From Nicotiana tabacum (Eukaryota > Streptophyta > Magnoliopsida > Solanales > Solanaceae), in the NCBI RefSeq assembly GCF_000715075.1, contig NC_134085.1, positions 157,880,178-157,944,177 on the forward strand: a stretch of 64,000 nt of DNA, read 5' to 3'. Below, one piece after another: positions 47,440-58,828 of this stretch. The translations under genes were made by a program, and so were the position numbers. The notes below the pieces were generated by a model, which was given only the letters and a program-made list of their open reading frames with translations, ran no database searches and was not told the DNA's origin. Positions within the stretch are counted from its first letter, which is position 1, and every line of letters begins with the position of its first letter.

Positions 47440-48013
47440 TGTTTAACCAAAAAAATAGAAATTTCGATCAAAGCCTATTTTTAGAAGTACTTGGGTTACT
47501 GATAATCAATGAAATCGATATTCTTGTAGTAAGAAAGAAAATTAGAATAGTAAAGTAATCAATAGAAAATGAAAGAAAATAATTGTATTCCAATAATAAT
47601 CAGAACGTGTCCATACAAATGACATTTCTTTCCCTTATATAACCACCTCTAAGTACAACGTCTTTTACCTTTTATGATCGAGTCATTATGAGCATTAATG
47701 ACATTAATAAAACGTTATAATTGGTAATCGTAATTGTTTCGTAAAGATTCTGTAACGTTTGTAACCATTCATGCTCATTAAATGAAGATCAATGAATCTG
47801 CCTTTTTATGGTCTTGGTTCATTCCACTGGTGCCTCTTTAAATTGCTAAAGAGACTCGAGCAACCGTTGTCTCTTAGACGTTTTGCTCGTACCTATTAAG
47901 ACTCATGTCTTTTCAAATACTCTTCTCTAGTTGTCGCTTTTTTAGTGATCCATATGTCTTATCATGTCAGCCACATAATTAATTTCACATGTAATATTTA
48001 TTTTCCCAATACA
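47440..48013 (-). repeat. Element C 5' LTR
   Basis: On the minus strand it starts TGTATTGGGAAAATAAATAT and ends TTTTTTGGTTAAACA, about 574 bp. It is placed directly upstream of gag with TTGGTTCCGTTAACG (47421-47435) as a candidate primer site, whose tRNA I cannot name. No second copy is in the window, so the edges rest on TG/CA and position only. Confidence 0.5.
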
Positions 48014-48940
48014 ATAAGGTGGTAAAAGAAAAGATATTCGAAATCCACCCTTTATATATATATAAGTTGGCAAGAGTATGATTTCAGAAAAGAAACTTGT
48101 GAAATTACCATAACAATATTAAACTTGGATAAGATCATCACATATATCAAGATTTTACTTATCCAATTTTCACTTTTTGCTTATGGTGAACAAGGGTTTT
48201 TGATTAATCAAAATCTTGAAAACCCTCTACCTTAGAATTTACAGTAGAATGGTTATTCAGACTAGTAGGTGGTACAAATATTACCAAAACAAAATGTAAA
48301 GGGAAACACCAAAAGAAGCAAAAAAATAAATCTGCCTATGTTGCACGCTAGTCGCTACATTAATCTTGAGTTTCTTTTTTCTATTTATTTTTTCATCTTT
48401 AATAAGATGGAATTATGAAAGTTGGTAATACCAATTTTCGCCCAAGTTTGAACAAGAAACATCGCATAGGAGCAAAATAGTTACCCCAATTTTGATATTT
48501 TCACGTTCGAGATTGATAAAAATATACGAGCAATAGATATACCAGTATTGATCATTTCACTTTTGAGATTAAAAAATAATCACACACTATCAGTGCATCG
48601 ACAAAGTTGACCCTAAATAGCATTATGGTTGAGGTGTTAGTTAGATTCGTTCTTTATGATTTTCGAAAATTGACCAAAAAGGAGTAATTTGGTTCACAAA
48701 ATATTCCGCATTCATTTATAGTTTGAAAAAGGGTCATACTCCTAAAGGTGTGATATAGACAGCCTACCGTAATACAACAAACCCGAATTTTCCGAAATTG
48801 ACCAAATTAATTATTTGTGGAAGGGAAATAAAGTCTAATTGTGGTATTGACCAAATTAATTATTTGTGGAAGGGAAATAAAATCTAATTGTGGGGAGCCT
48901 CAATATTGTATTAGCTCTTATGACTAACTACTATTATAGT
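48014..48940. other. Intergenic sequence upstream of the CASP-like gene
   Basis: AT-rich sequence without gene or recognisable transposon. It includes the 48-bp duplication at 48797-48893. It probably holds distal promoter elements. Confidence 0.5.
48797..48893 (+). repeat. 48-bp tandem duplication in the promoter region
   Basis: ATTGACCAAATTAATTATTT...CTAATTGTGG occurs at 48797-48844 and 48846-48893 (period 49) with a single difference (AAGTCT/AAATCT). Confidence 0.95.
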
Positions 48941-48945
48941 AGTAC

Positions 48946-48953
48946 TATATAAG
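48946..48953 (+). promoter_or_regulatory. Possible TATA box of the CASP-like gene
   Basis: TATATAAG lies 273 bp before the ATG. A second candidate (TTAAATAA at about 49096) would give a shorter leader. The leader has a C/T-rich stretch (about 49140-49200), common in plant 5' UTRs. Confidence 0.4.
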
Positions 48954-49225
48954 AGTACAAATCTTTTTGTTTTCACTTAATTATGCAGCCTAATAAATTT
49001 TTATCCCACTTTTTAATGTACTTCTCGGACGTGGAACTTATCCAGGCGCTCTACTGATCTTTTCCTAATTAGTTTCTTCTTATCTAATAGCCTCCTCCTT
49101 AAATAACAGCAAAAGAAATTAAACCACCATTTTCACTGAGCTCTCTGTTCCTTTTTTCTCTTCTTTCATTTTTTTATTTATTACTATTTTTTCTTTTAAA
49201 TTTCAATACCAATTCAAGTCTAAGA

Positions 49226-50715
49226 ATGGACAGCTTTGAAACCAAAACTAATCACGACCCTCCTCTCAAAACTCAGAGAGTTATGCTAATCCTCCAAATT
49301 TTATTGAGAATTTTGGCTTTTGCTTTCACTTTAGGTGCGGCATTGAGAATTATGACTAGCAAACAGGTTCTGTTTCTTGGATTTGATGCCCGTTACACCT
49401 ATTCTCCTTCTATGAAGTAAGTCATAATTAATATTAATTCCCTTTTGGATTGAAATATAATTTTATGTTTATAGCAAACTTGAATGATTCTTTAATTTTT
49501 CCCCTCTATTTTGCAGATTTTTTGCATTTTCGAATGCCATTGGATGTGCCACATCTGTTGTTTCTCTATTTCTTGTTTTAATGAGTTGTCAAAAACCTCG
49601 CGATTCCAACAAGTATTTTTACTTGTTCCTGAATGATTTGGTTCGCCCCTCTTAATTATTTCCCTTAATTTGTAGTAATATTGTTTCCTTTAATTTCTGT
49701 CTGATCATCTGCATCTTAATTTTACCCCTTAAATTACAAATTCCTTGATACAAAATCTCGGGAAATTATTTGTATCTTTCTATCTTTTTGTTTCTGTAAG
49801 TTACATGCATAATATCTAGGGAAAAGCTTAAAAGGCGTTAATATAAATAATAGAACATATAAATAAGGCACCTAAGATCTTTGACTGTCAGATTTTAAAG
49901 ATGAGATAAATATTAAATTTCAATAGGGATCTTTAGTCAAATAGCCGGCCAAATTCTCTGTTGCCGGTGTACACAAGTTATACATTAATTATATATGGTT
50001 ATATATATATTATTTATAAATTGTATAGACATTATATATCTGTCGGATACTTTTAATTTAACTGGTTGAATAGGCGGTCATTTAGGTTAATTCATTCATT
50101 TCAATCAATACCCAAGTGTCGTTATTGATCAGTACTGGGCATCTGTTTGAGCAAATAATCTCTCTCCTTAATACATTACTAAAAATTAATGTTACCAGAT
50201 CTTGCTGACATAAAAAGAAAAATCCAAATGAAATTATGTTACTCCCTTTTATGGGACCTGCATAACAAATTCAAAATTCTGTAAATTTGGAAAGGAAAAG
50301 CAACTCAAAAAGTTAATATGATCTATTAGAAATATGGAAAGAGAAAATTAACATGATCTACAAAAAAGATATAATTCATGTACAATGTACCTTTTTAATC
50401 AAGTTACCAATTAATACTTGTAATAGAGATTTACATGTAATTATATCACAAATGACTTGCTTGTGTAAATTATTATTTTCAAATTGTTGACAGTTTACGT
50501 TTGGAGGACTGGTGGCTGGAAGTGCAGCAGCAACAGCAATAGGATATGTGGGTAAATATGGGCAGAAGCATTCCGGTTGGGAGCCAATCTGTGTCTTTGT
50601 TACTCAATTCTGTCACAAAGTTACTGTCAGTTTGACATTATCTTACATTGCCAGTATTATCTGCCTTTGCCTCACTATAATATCGGCAAACCAGTCACGA
50701 CAAACTAAAGCTTAA
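49226..50715 (+). CDS. CASP-like protein (CASPL1 type), three exons
   Basis: Exons are 49226-49416, 49517-49640 and 50494-50715, giving 178 residues. Both introns are GT-AG (donors GTAAGT and GTTCGC; acceptors TTTGCAG and TTGACAG), of 100 and 853 bp. The frame is kept across both junctions. CASP-like proteins are four-helix plasma-membrane proteins related to the Casparian strip membrane domain proteins, which form membrane scaffolds. The first helix lies at about residues 18-42, the second about 67-87, a third about 106-126, and the last about 145-167. The third has the AAATAIGYVGKYG motif. The C-terminus has TIISANQSRQ, typical of the CASPL1 group; CASPL1F is the nearest by recollection. 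The start is chosen because it is the first ATG and gives the normal short cytosolic N-terminus. All expected parts are present, so it looks intact. It is the only such gene here. Confidence 0.93.
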
Positions 50716-50996
50716 AAATGTATCATCAAAAGAACCAATGATGAAGTATTTCAACATTTCAGCGTTAAATGTGCGTAGTTGGGTATTTGCAGGTGAAGAA
50801 AATTAAATGTAATATGCATAGAGATACTGAAGTTTTGAGATATATAAATGGAATAAAGTCTTTCATTCTAATTAGAAAAATAAATGTAATATGCATATAG
50901 GAAATAACAATGTTGTTATTTCCTTCTGGACCGTAATGACTTGATGCCATATGTATTGATTCAATGAGAAATATCATGTCAATATTTGTTAGAACT
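50716..50996 (+). other. 3' flank of the CASP-like gene with poly(A) signal
   Basis: AATAAA at 50852-50857 lies 137 bp after the stop codon and is a plausible polyadenylation signal. Nothing else is recognised. Confidence 0.5.
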
Positions 50997-51122
50997 AAAT
51001 CAAGACATCAAACTCCTTAGGCCCAAGCTAATCAAGACATCAAACTACTTAAGCCCAAGCTAAATCAAGACTTCAAGCTCCATAGGCCCAAGCTAAAGCA
51101 AGACATCAAGCTTCGTAGGCCC
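50997..51122 (+). repeat. Four tandem units of about 33 bp
   Basis: Units of the form AAATCAAGACATCAA(A/G)CTCC, then (T/A)TAGGCCCAAGCT, with differences in each. They lie 280 bp after the CASP-like stop codon. Confidence 0.9.
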
Positions 51123-51336
51123 TTGTTGTTGGGCCTTGTTTAGAAGATTTAACCAAAATAGATGTTCACCTAATCTCTTGAACTTAAAATACGCGAATGA
51201 TGTATAATTCATGAAAATATATGTAATACTATGTGTAATTAATGTATAATCTATGTATACCGTCTGAAAAAATTAAACATTAAATTTGGTTGTCTATTTG
51301 TATAATAATATTATAAACTCATCATCTCTAGCAACA
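51123..51336. other. Unassigned AT-rich sequence
   Basis: No gene or repeat is recognised. It starts with a TTGTTGGGCC sequence and is otherwise AT-rich. Confidence 0.5.
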
Positions 51337-51554
51337 GGGGCATTTGGTTACCAAGTGAAATAACAAGAATATCCCATGGTCTGGGATATTCCATAAGATT
51401 AGCTATTCCACCTTCTAAATGGAATAGTTAATCCCAACATTTTGGTATAAAATTTATCCAAACACTAGCTAATACATATAACTAAACATGAGATCAATAC
51501 AAACCCTTTTTTTATTCCGGGATTATTTTTTTTACCCTGATAGCCAAACGACCC
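51337..51554. mobile_element. MITE-like element, 218 bp
   Basis: The ends form an imperfect inverted repeat: GGGGCATTTGGTTACCAAGT at the left, and GGGTCGTTTGGCTATCAGGG from the right end on the other strand. The inside is non-coding. The end type resembles PIF/Harbinger Tourist-like or hAT MITEs. No clear target duplication flanks it, so the superfamily stays open. Confidence 0.55.
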
Positions 51555-51587
51555 AAGAGAGGATTAAGGAGATTTACTTTCCATGCA

Positions 51588-52332
51588 TGTCAAGATATAT
51601 CAACCAAATGTTAAGATGTGTGAATTCCTGGAAGGTTACCTGAGGAATGTTTGTATTGGTCAAAATTTGGCGACTCGGTAATTGTAGATAAATCATGTCA
51701 AGGACGAAGTCGACCACGTCGTTATGGCGAGGAGCCGTCCTCAGAAGGATCACTACCGAGGACAAGCAACTAGAGTTATAATTGTGCTTAGAAATGGATA
51801 CCAGGAATATTCCTTCGAATATTTCTTACATTGTACTTTTTAAAGTTTCTCGGAAATATCTCTTATAAATAGGAAGAGATAAAGAACAAAGAGGGATCTT
51901 CACTTTTCATGATAAGAACACTTTTGTAAAGAGTTGACAAAGAAGAATATACAACTATTGTCTTGTTCACTGACTACTTGACTCAACATATATTACTCAC
52001 TCTATTTGTTAGATACAATGATCCCTTATCCTTCTTTGCTTCTTATCCTTCCATGTTGCTGTCAGGTGGAAGAATCATCCAAGTCACACAATATCTGGGT
52101 GATAAATTTCCTTTTATTACATTTATTATCATTGGCTACATTTATTACATGTTCTTATTATTTAGCACTCATTATAATCATTGAGCTCATATCTGATATT
52201 CACTACCCTTAGACATTATCCGTACCGTTGATATACCTCAACATTAGATCTAGAATTTATTATATTTAACTAAGATTCATTCTCTACTTTATCATTAGTT
52301 AGTTTAACGAAAAGTTCAACATTTTTTGGTCA
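51588..52332 (+). repeat. Element E 5' LTR
   Basis: A probable LTR from TGTCAAGATATATCAACC to about GGTCA, just before the primer site TGGCGCCGTCTGTGGGAA (52340-52357), with gag following. The TATA-like TCTTATAAATAGG at about 51860 fits a promoter. The second LTR is outside the window, so the left edge is uncertain. Confidence 0.5.
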
Positions 52333-52339
52333 ACCAATT

Positions 52340-52357
52340 TGGCGCCGTCTGTGGGAA
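52340..52357 (+). other. Primer-binding site of element E
   Basis: TGGCGCCGTCTGTGGGAA lies just after the LTR. This form is known in many plant Ty3/gypsy elements. It differs from the Ogre primer site. Confidence 0.75.
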
Positions 52358-52434
52358 GTTTTTAGTTAAAATTTTAGTTTCTTCTAGATCATAAAAAGGG
52401 ACAGCCATCTTTTCATCGTTTGCACGAACTAACA

Positions 52435-54081
52435 ATGGCAGGAAAAGGAGATGAAAAACAGAAAGCAATAATAGGTGTCACTACCAACATCTTAAACACC
52501 ATCAACGAGGATGACTAAGAAAACGATGAGAATGTAACACCAGGTGCTATACCTAGGCGGAGTGATTCACCTCCTCCTCACGCAAGTGTAACCGCTTCAC
52601 GCGAAAGGGGAGCTTCCACGTCCACAACTGAGGAAGCCCCACCAGTGGTGAAAAACGTACTGGAGGAGTGGCTGACAAATACCCTAAATAACATACTCGA
52701 CAGACTCGTTCAAAGGGCAAGTAGAAACATCGTGCAATAAGATACCACAGCGACCATCAGTGAACAACCCGCTTCCCCAACAGATAACACTCATACCGAT
52801 GTTGATGCAGATAATGACGCACTTGCAGCCATTCTAAAAAAAATGGAAGAAATAGAAAACGAGAATAAATCACTCTGCGACCAGATGAGGGAACATCAAG
52901 AAAGGGTTGACAAGATATCGGGCGCAACAAAATTGCTACCAAAGTAGGATGTCGGCCAATTCGTCGAACAACCGTATAGAGAGGAGGCGGCCCCACATGT
53001 CATACCTAAAACCTTCAAAATGCTACCATATTTGAAGATATATGACGACACCAGAGACCCCGAATATCACATCATCCATTACGTCACAACGTAAAAGGCA
53101 ACGACATTTCAAAGGAACAGGTACCGTCAGTATTACTGAAGAAGTTCGGCGACACCCTAACGGGGGGAGCCTTAACCTGGTACTCACAATTACCAGCACA
53201 TTCAATAATAACGTTTGAAGAAATGGACGACAAGTTCGTCACCGCCCACGCAGGGGCTAAGAAGGCGGAGGTCAGGGTGAATGATATATTTGCCGTTAGA
53301 TAATCACCTATCGAGGGACTCAGGAACTTCCTCGTTCGGTTTAACAAGGTAAGAATGAGCTTACCAAATGTATCAGAAGGGATGGAGGTGGCAGCTTTCC
53401 AAAATGGGTTGAACAGGAATGGGTCGAGAGAGACCAGAAAATTATTGAGCAGGCTCATGAAATACCCTCCCACCACTTGGGAAGAAATTTACAATGCCTA
53501 CTACGCCGAGGTGAGAGCAGACAAGGATGACCTTAATGGTCCAACCCAGCAATTAACGTAAGTCCAAACGGAGTCGAGGAAAGATTGTCATAACGACGGT
53601 CAAAGAGATCACAGGACCACGCCTCAACCGAGACAGGCATCAACCCTCTATCAGAACAACCATCCCACCATCTCCCCGACATACAGAAGGGTCATCCAGG
53701 CCGCATACAAAGACTAAGCGAAACGAGAGACGTATGCCTACACTCTTATTTGCTCACAATTTTTGTGTTTCCCCTTCAGAAATAGTGTACGCACTCGAGA
53801 ATCTTGCCATAAAGGTGAAGTGGCCACAAAAAATGAAGTTTGACCCAAGCACCCGAAAATCGAACGTCCTCTACGAAATTCACCAGGAGTGGGGTCTCAA
53901 AACCGAGGACTGCATAGCCCTGCGGCAAGAAGTAGTGAACATGCTGAATCAAGGGCACCTGAAGGAGTTGATGAGCGACTGGGAACGAGCAAACTTCGGC
54001 TGCGGACGAAAACAACACCAAGGCCATCCAAAGCCACCCTCCCCCGCCCGCACCATCCAAATGATCGTTAGCGGAGGCGAT
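52435..54081 (+). pseudogene. Element E gag, interrupted by element D
   Basis: ATG at 52435 opens a Ty3/gypsy gag, with stops and frameshifts. Blocks include an acidic, Ser/Pro-rich N-terminus, a coiled-coil-like KKMEEIENENKSLCDQMREH (about 52840), and a capsid start IPKTFKMLPYLKIYDDTRDP (about 53004). KKFGDTLTGGALTWYSQLP-type sequence follows (about 53140-53190). The open part at 53355-53561 has MSLPNVSEGMEVAAFQNGLN and RKLLSRLMKYPPTTWEEIYN. A degenerate zinc knuckle (YEIHQEWGLKTEDC) and a PKPPSPART linker lie in 53776-54060. The frame reads SGGD and then runs directly into the TGTTGATACC of the D LTR. It is related to, but distinct from, element C gag. The rest of E lies beyond the window. 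Confidence 0.8.
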
Positions 54082-54852
54082 TGTTGATACCCTATTTTTT
54101 CCTATGTATTTTTACATGCAAATACTTTCAAAATAGCATATATATTCATATATAAGTATTTCCAAGTGTTTCAATAATTTTCCTAATTTCTAAAAGATTT
54201 TTAAACTGATTTATTGCCCATTTTAGTAGTACAAAAACCAATAATTATTCCCAAAATTATTATTTTGGTAAATAGCTTACTTTATTCTAATAGTTATACC
54301 AAAATATATCTAGGGTAATATTTACACATTTTTTACAAATTTTTTTGGTATTTTAAAAGCTAAATTGCATATAATTGCAATTTTAGCCTATTTTAAGATT
54401 AATAGCATTTTGTAATTATGAAATTAATTCCAATATTTTTAAATTAATATTTATATATTATTAATTGACTCAGTACCTTTTATATATTTTCAGAAGTTGT
54501 TTTACTATTTTCATAAAATAAAAGGGAAAAACCTGCCTATTTAAAAGCTGGCCCATTTTATTTTATAATTGATCCCCTTAATTGACCCAATTTCAAACCC
54601 CTAACGGGCCAACCCAATTTAAATCCAACCCGACCCTGACCCAAACAATTTAACCCGCCCGACCTTCTATTTTAATTCAGGTCGTTGATCATTTTGATCA
54701 ACGACCACGATCATTCCTTTCCTTTTTAATTCACCCACACCCCTAACCCTAGCTCGTTCCACTCAAACAGCTGCCTTTGGAACCCTTCTCCTCTCTCACT
54801 CTCTCGAAACCCTAGCCTCTCTCACCATCTTCAACCTCAATCTCACCGGAAT

Positions 54853-54873
54853 CCATGGCCTCTCAGGCCATGG
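54853..54873 (+). repeat. Small perfect hairpin in LTR D
   Basis: CCATGGCC, a 5-base loop, then GGCCATGG. It lies within a CTCT-rich block. The function is unknown and it may be chance. Confidence 0.5.
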
Positions 54874-56354
54874 AGGGCTTAAACTCATCTCCCGCTGCTC
54901 TTAAACACTTGGTATTCGAAGGTTCGAGGTCTAACCTCGAAGGTGTCCGTTCATATCTTCACCGATTCAAGGTTCTGTGGCCATCTCCGGCCCAGCTCCG
55001 GTACACAATGGTGTTTTGAGTCTGGTTCTAATGTATCTGACTTAGATCGGACCTTTTCCAAGCCTTTCTCATTCTAGGGTTCTTCTGAAACCCTGACTAC
55101 TTGAGGTTCTCTCCGATTCTTTCTTAGATATGTCACGTATATGTGCTCTACTTGGGTTTTTAAACGGTTTCCCCAATTTTTCTTTCAAAAAATTATCTTT
55201 TTAAAACCATTTCTTTTTCGATTTAGGGTTTTCTGAAAGGTTTAAAACGTTTCTCCGACTTTTCTTTTTCTTTCTTTGTGTGTATTTGTCTACACTGTGC
55301 TCATATGTTTCTATCCTTTTATTACACATGTGCTTCTACCGCTTTCTTATACTTTCCTACTACTATACATGTTCTTCTGTGCTTTCTATGTTTCATTTTT
55401 CTACTGTGTTTATACACCATGCTCTCACATGTTTATCTTTCTATTTTTCCTTATGTTTCTTTTGCTATGCTTTTCCGATATCCTTGTGTTCCTCTACTGT
55501 ATTTTCTACTAAGTTTTTAAGATCTATGTTTTCTCTTCTACTGAACCCTGTTTAAGTCCCTTCTAAAAGGTTTTTCTTAAATATGTTTCTTCTACTACCA
55601 TGTTGTTCTCTCATTTGTGCTTTGAAGTTAGTTCCTTCACTCTGTTTGCTTTGAATTTTCTATTATATTTGCTTGTCTTCTCATGAGATTCTGAAAAGAA
55701 ATTTCTGAGCATGTCGCCTCCTCATCTCTGTATTTGACTCGAGCCGGAAACCCTAGAATTTGGGGGGTTCCACCGAGTTTGGGCATATGATCAAACTAGG
55801 ATTCTGTTTGATAACCCTTGACTCTTTTAGACTAATTTCTGAATCTATGAACTAAGTGTGAACTTCTTTTGTTTGCACACAATTCTGATTCTCCTACACT
55901 AGACTCTTCTGAATAGCATGACAAATATCTTCATGTTTAACGTGTCTGTATGCTTTTATATATGAGGAATCTTTCTTTAGAATGGTTTTCCAACTTGTGA
56001 TTGATTTCAAAATTCCTTTTAATAAGTCTAATTGATTGGTACTGATTTTCCTTAAGTTGAAATCTTTCCCATCTTTTTGACTTGGTTCATTCATACAAAA
56101 TCTTCAATTTTCGATTTTCTTGGCTGTTAACTAATTTCCTTTCCTTATTTGCACAAACCGTGTGTTGTCAAGACCATTTCCTTAAATAGACCTTTATGTA
56201 TTTACCCCTTTTATGCTGCTTTGAAAAAGTGTTTGATGAATCCCTTTCCTTAGTTAGTTTTGCCCGTTTGAAATAAGAATCCCTTAATTAGGGGGAAACC
56301 TTGTGTAATTGATTTTCAAACTATTTTTTACCTATTTCTGCTTGCTTTCTACAC

Positions 56355-56362
56355 TATAAAAG
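56355..56362 (+). promoter_or_regulatory. Probable TATA box of LTR D
   Basis: ACTATAAAAGGGC has a strong plant TATA form and is followed by an AC-rich start region (about 56385-56410). Confidence 0.5.
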
Positions 56363-57285
56363 GGCACGACCCTTCTACACTTTAACACACCTTCAGTTCA
56401 ACACTTTTACACTACATACTTCACCCTTACAATCTCACGATTCTTTTCTAAGATCATAGCATTCTGACTGCCTGTTTGCACTTTGGCTTTGTAAGACTAC
56501 TATTTCACTTGTTTCTTTGAGACTGGTATGTTCTAATTTTGGCTTTAGCATCATCCCAATGTGTTCACTTATAGCCTTTACATCCATGTCCACTTTACTG
56601 TCTATATAGAGTTGAATGTTTAATTAGCATGTTAATTTCTTTTACTTGTTTCTGCTATGAATCCCTGTACCACTATTCCCCTCTATGTGATTTGAGTTGT
56701 AGTTCATGACATGACAATATGCAAGTTATTGTTCATGTCTGGACTTGATCCCTTAGAGGATCCTGACTCCCAAAACAATGTGTTCTAACAGGTTTGTGGG
56801 GTGTGCCAGCACTTCCCATTGTTAGGTATGCCCACTAGCCTGTCCTTGTTTCTCTATCACTTCCCCTTTCCCATTTTCAAACTCTGCACTTACACTTACT
56901 CTTAGCTTCTAAGCTCTGCCCCCCTCCTGTAAGCCTTGCCTTGGGACCTTGAGTTCCCTCTGAACTTGGATACTTGAGGGCTGACCCTTCCACACTGCAC
57001 TATGTTCTTAATCCTGTATGTGTTTGGGTGTGAGCACTGCCCGGAGTCCATTTGAGGCTCTTAGGGAACTCTGATACATCCAAATAAGAGAAAGGCTTTG
57101 GATCTTAATCTTTGGAGTTGGTTCATCTCATATTTCAGACCTGGAGTCTGAATTAGGCTCCCCTTGATTGTACTTTAATTTCTGATGTAATTTTGCTTTT
57201 CTTATTCATTCTAGGCTGTAATAATTTGTAATAACTATTGGGGCTGTTAGTGAAAAGAGAGGGTCAATTGTGCATGCAAAGGGGT

Positions 57286-57610
57286 AGATACCATGTTCAT
57301 AGGGGATTACTATACTTCTGCATTCACGTATCCTGCTTTCAGCTTTCGCTTCTGCATTTCATATAGATACCATGTTCATAGGGGATTACCATACTTCCGC
57401 ATTCACGTGTCTTGCTTTCAGCTTTCGCTTCTGCATTTTATATAGATGTCATGTCTATAAGTTTTTGCACTTCTGCATTTCATATAGATACCATGTCTAT
57501 AGGTTTATGCACTTCTGCATTATATAGAGACCATGTCTATAAGTTTCTGCACTTCTGCATTATCATATAGATAACATGCCTATAGGACGTCCTACATTTT
57601 GCACCTGTAT
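57286..57610 (+). repeat. Tandem repeats in LTR D
   Basis: Units begin AGATACCATG (or a variant) at 57286, 57365, 57444, 57486, 57526 and 57569, so spacing is 79, 79, 42, 40 and 43 bp. Longer units carry an extra ATTCACGT...GCTTTCAGC segment that the shorter ones lack. Confidence 0.9.
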
Positions 57611-58810
57611 CTGTCACTAGGAAAATGAGTTTATAGGCTTAAACAATCAACTGCATATAGATGACCTGCCTATAAGATTCCTGCCTATGAGTTTATAACA
57701 ATGTTTTAAATTAACAACGCCTAGAAAGTATGCCTATAGGAACTATCAATCAAATCTGAATCACCTCGCTCGTTTTAAGTTTAATCTGCAGAACTTGGTA
57801 AAAAACTGGCAACCTTCCTGTAATCAATTTACTGCTTTATTTCTGAAACTAATAGATATCATGCCTATATATTTTGCCTAACACCTAAGCAAGCTTTAGG
57901 GTAAAAGCTATAACTGCGCTAGTCTTTGATAATTACAACCAGTGGGCAGGTCTAATTCGGACTTCTTATCTGAAAATATGTGATAAATCAACCTGCTTTA
58001 ACCTTTTAAGTTTAATTAGACCCTAATCAGTACGTGTAATACATGCTAGCCTTTTTGCTTTCTTTGATTTAAGGAGGTTTATTTGAGCCGTATCTATTTA
58101 CATGCTTTCCCAATACTTGCTATATATGTTTTAATTGTCGCCTTAGAATTTTGTCCTTTAAAACTGCAAAACCTCATACCCCTTCCCTTTTAGGATTAGT
58201 AGTCCCAAGTACCTCTGGTACTGATAGGAATGGGGCGGGTAATAGCATGCAATAAGTAACGATACCATTCCGCGCTTTAATACCTTAACGGGGTGGGAAA
58301 GGGTAGATATGGATATGATGACCACAATCTCGTGTAGCCCCTCGTTAAGGAGTGATTACCGGATGTTGTGTGGGGTGATCCATATTATTTGTAAACCTAG
58401 GACCCCCCCCTCCCTTTACTTGTATATTTTTCAGAATTTTCAAATTGTTTTCCTCAAAAATTCAGCTTCCTTTTGTTTTCTTTAAACTTTAATCTATTTG
58501 CAACTGTTACGTGAAAACCCCTTATATTTGAAACTTCTATTGGCCTACTTGTTACTTAAAGTCACAATTGTAGCATGGTCGGGAACCACACTAGTGGATC
58601 CTAAGGGGTGCCTAACACCTTCCCCTCGGGATAATTTCTAGCCCTTACCCAATCTCTGGTTTTCTAAATCAAAATCCTTCTTAGTGTCCTAATTCACTTT
58701 AATCATTAGGTGGCGACTCTTCAATCCAAATCCAATTCCCAAAAGGTAACGAGTTGTCCTCTTGAATGTCATAAACCCGATTTCGCGAGAAAAAAGGGGG
58801 CGGGACAGCT

Positions 58811-58828
58811 TGGCGACTCCGCTGGGGA
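58811..58828 (+). other. Primer-binding site of element D
   Basis: TGGCGACTCCGCTGGGGA lies 3 bp after the LTR end. It is the same class as in element B (11727-11744) but seems intact. Confidence 0.8.

Larger units (their letters stand above)
34981..48013 (-). mobile_element. Element C: Tat-type Ty3/gypsy retrotransposon (minus strand)
   Basis: On the minus strand the order is LTR (48013-47440), gag, [nested element F], gag end, protease, RT, RNase H, second RNase H, integrase and 3' UTR. The dual RNase H gives the Tat lineage; no ORF1 precedes gag, so it is not Ogre-like. The 3' LTR is not found; the Tekay-like LTR stands where it would be expected. Every domain has stops. Confidence 0.8.
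54082..58807 (+). repeat. Element D 5' LTR
   Basis: It runs from TGTTGATACCCTATTTTTTCC to GGGCGGGACA (4726 bp). The left end is fixed by the break in E gag, the right end by the primer site. It has a candidate promoter at 56355 and its own tandem repeats (57286-57610). Overlapping open frames at 55276-55555 are T/C-rich artefacts. The 3' LTR is not in the window. Confidence 0.75.

Noticed and set aside
55276..55555. Three overlapping + strand ORFs of 78-91 codons with hydrophobic, Cys- and Phe-rich products
   Set aside because: All three frames are open at once because of T/C-rich sequence in LTR D; no start context or homologue.
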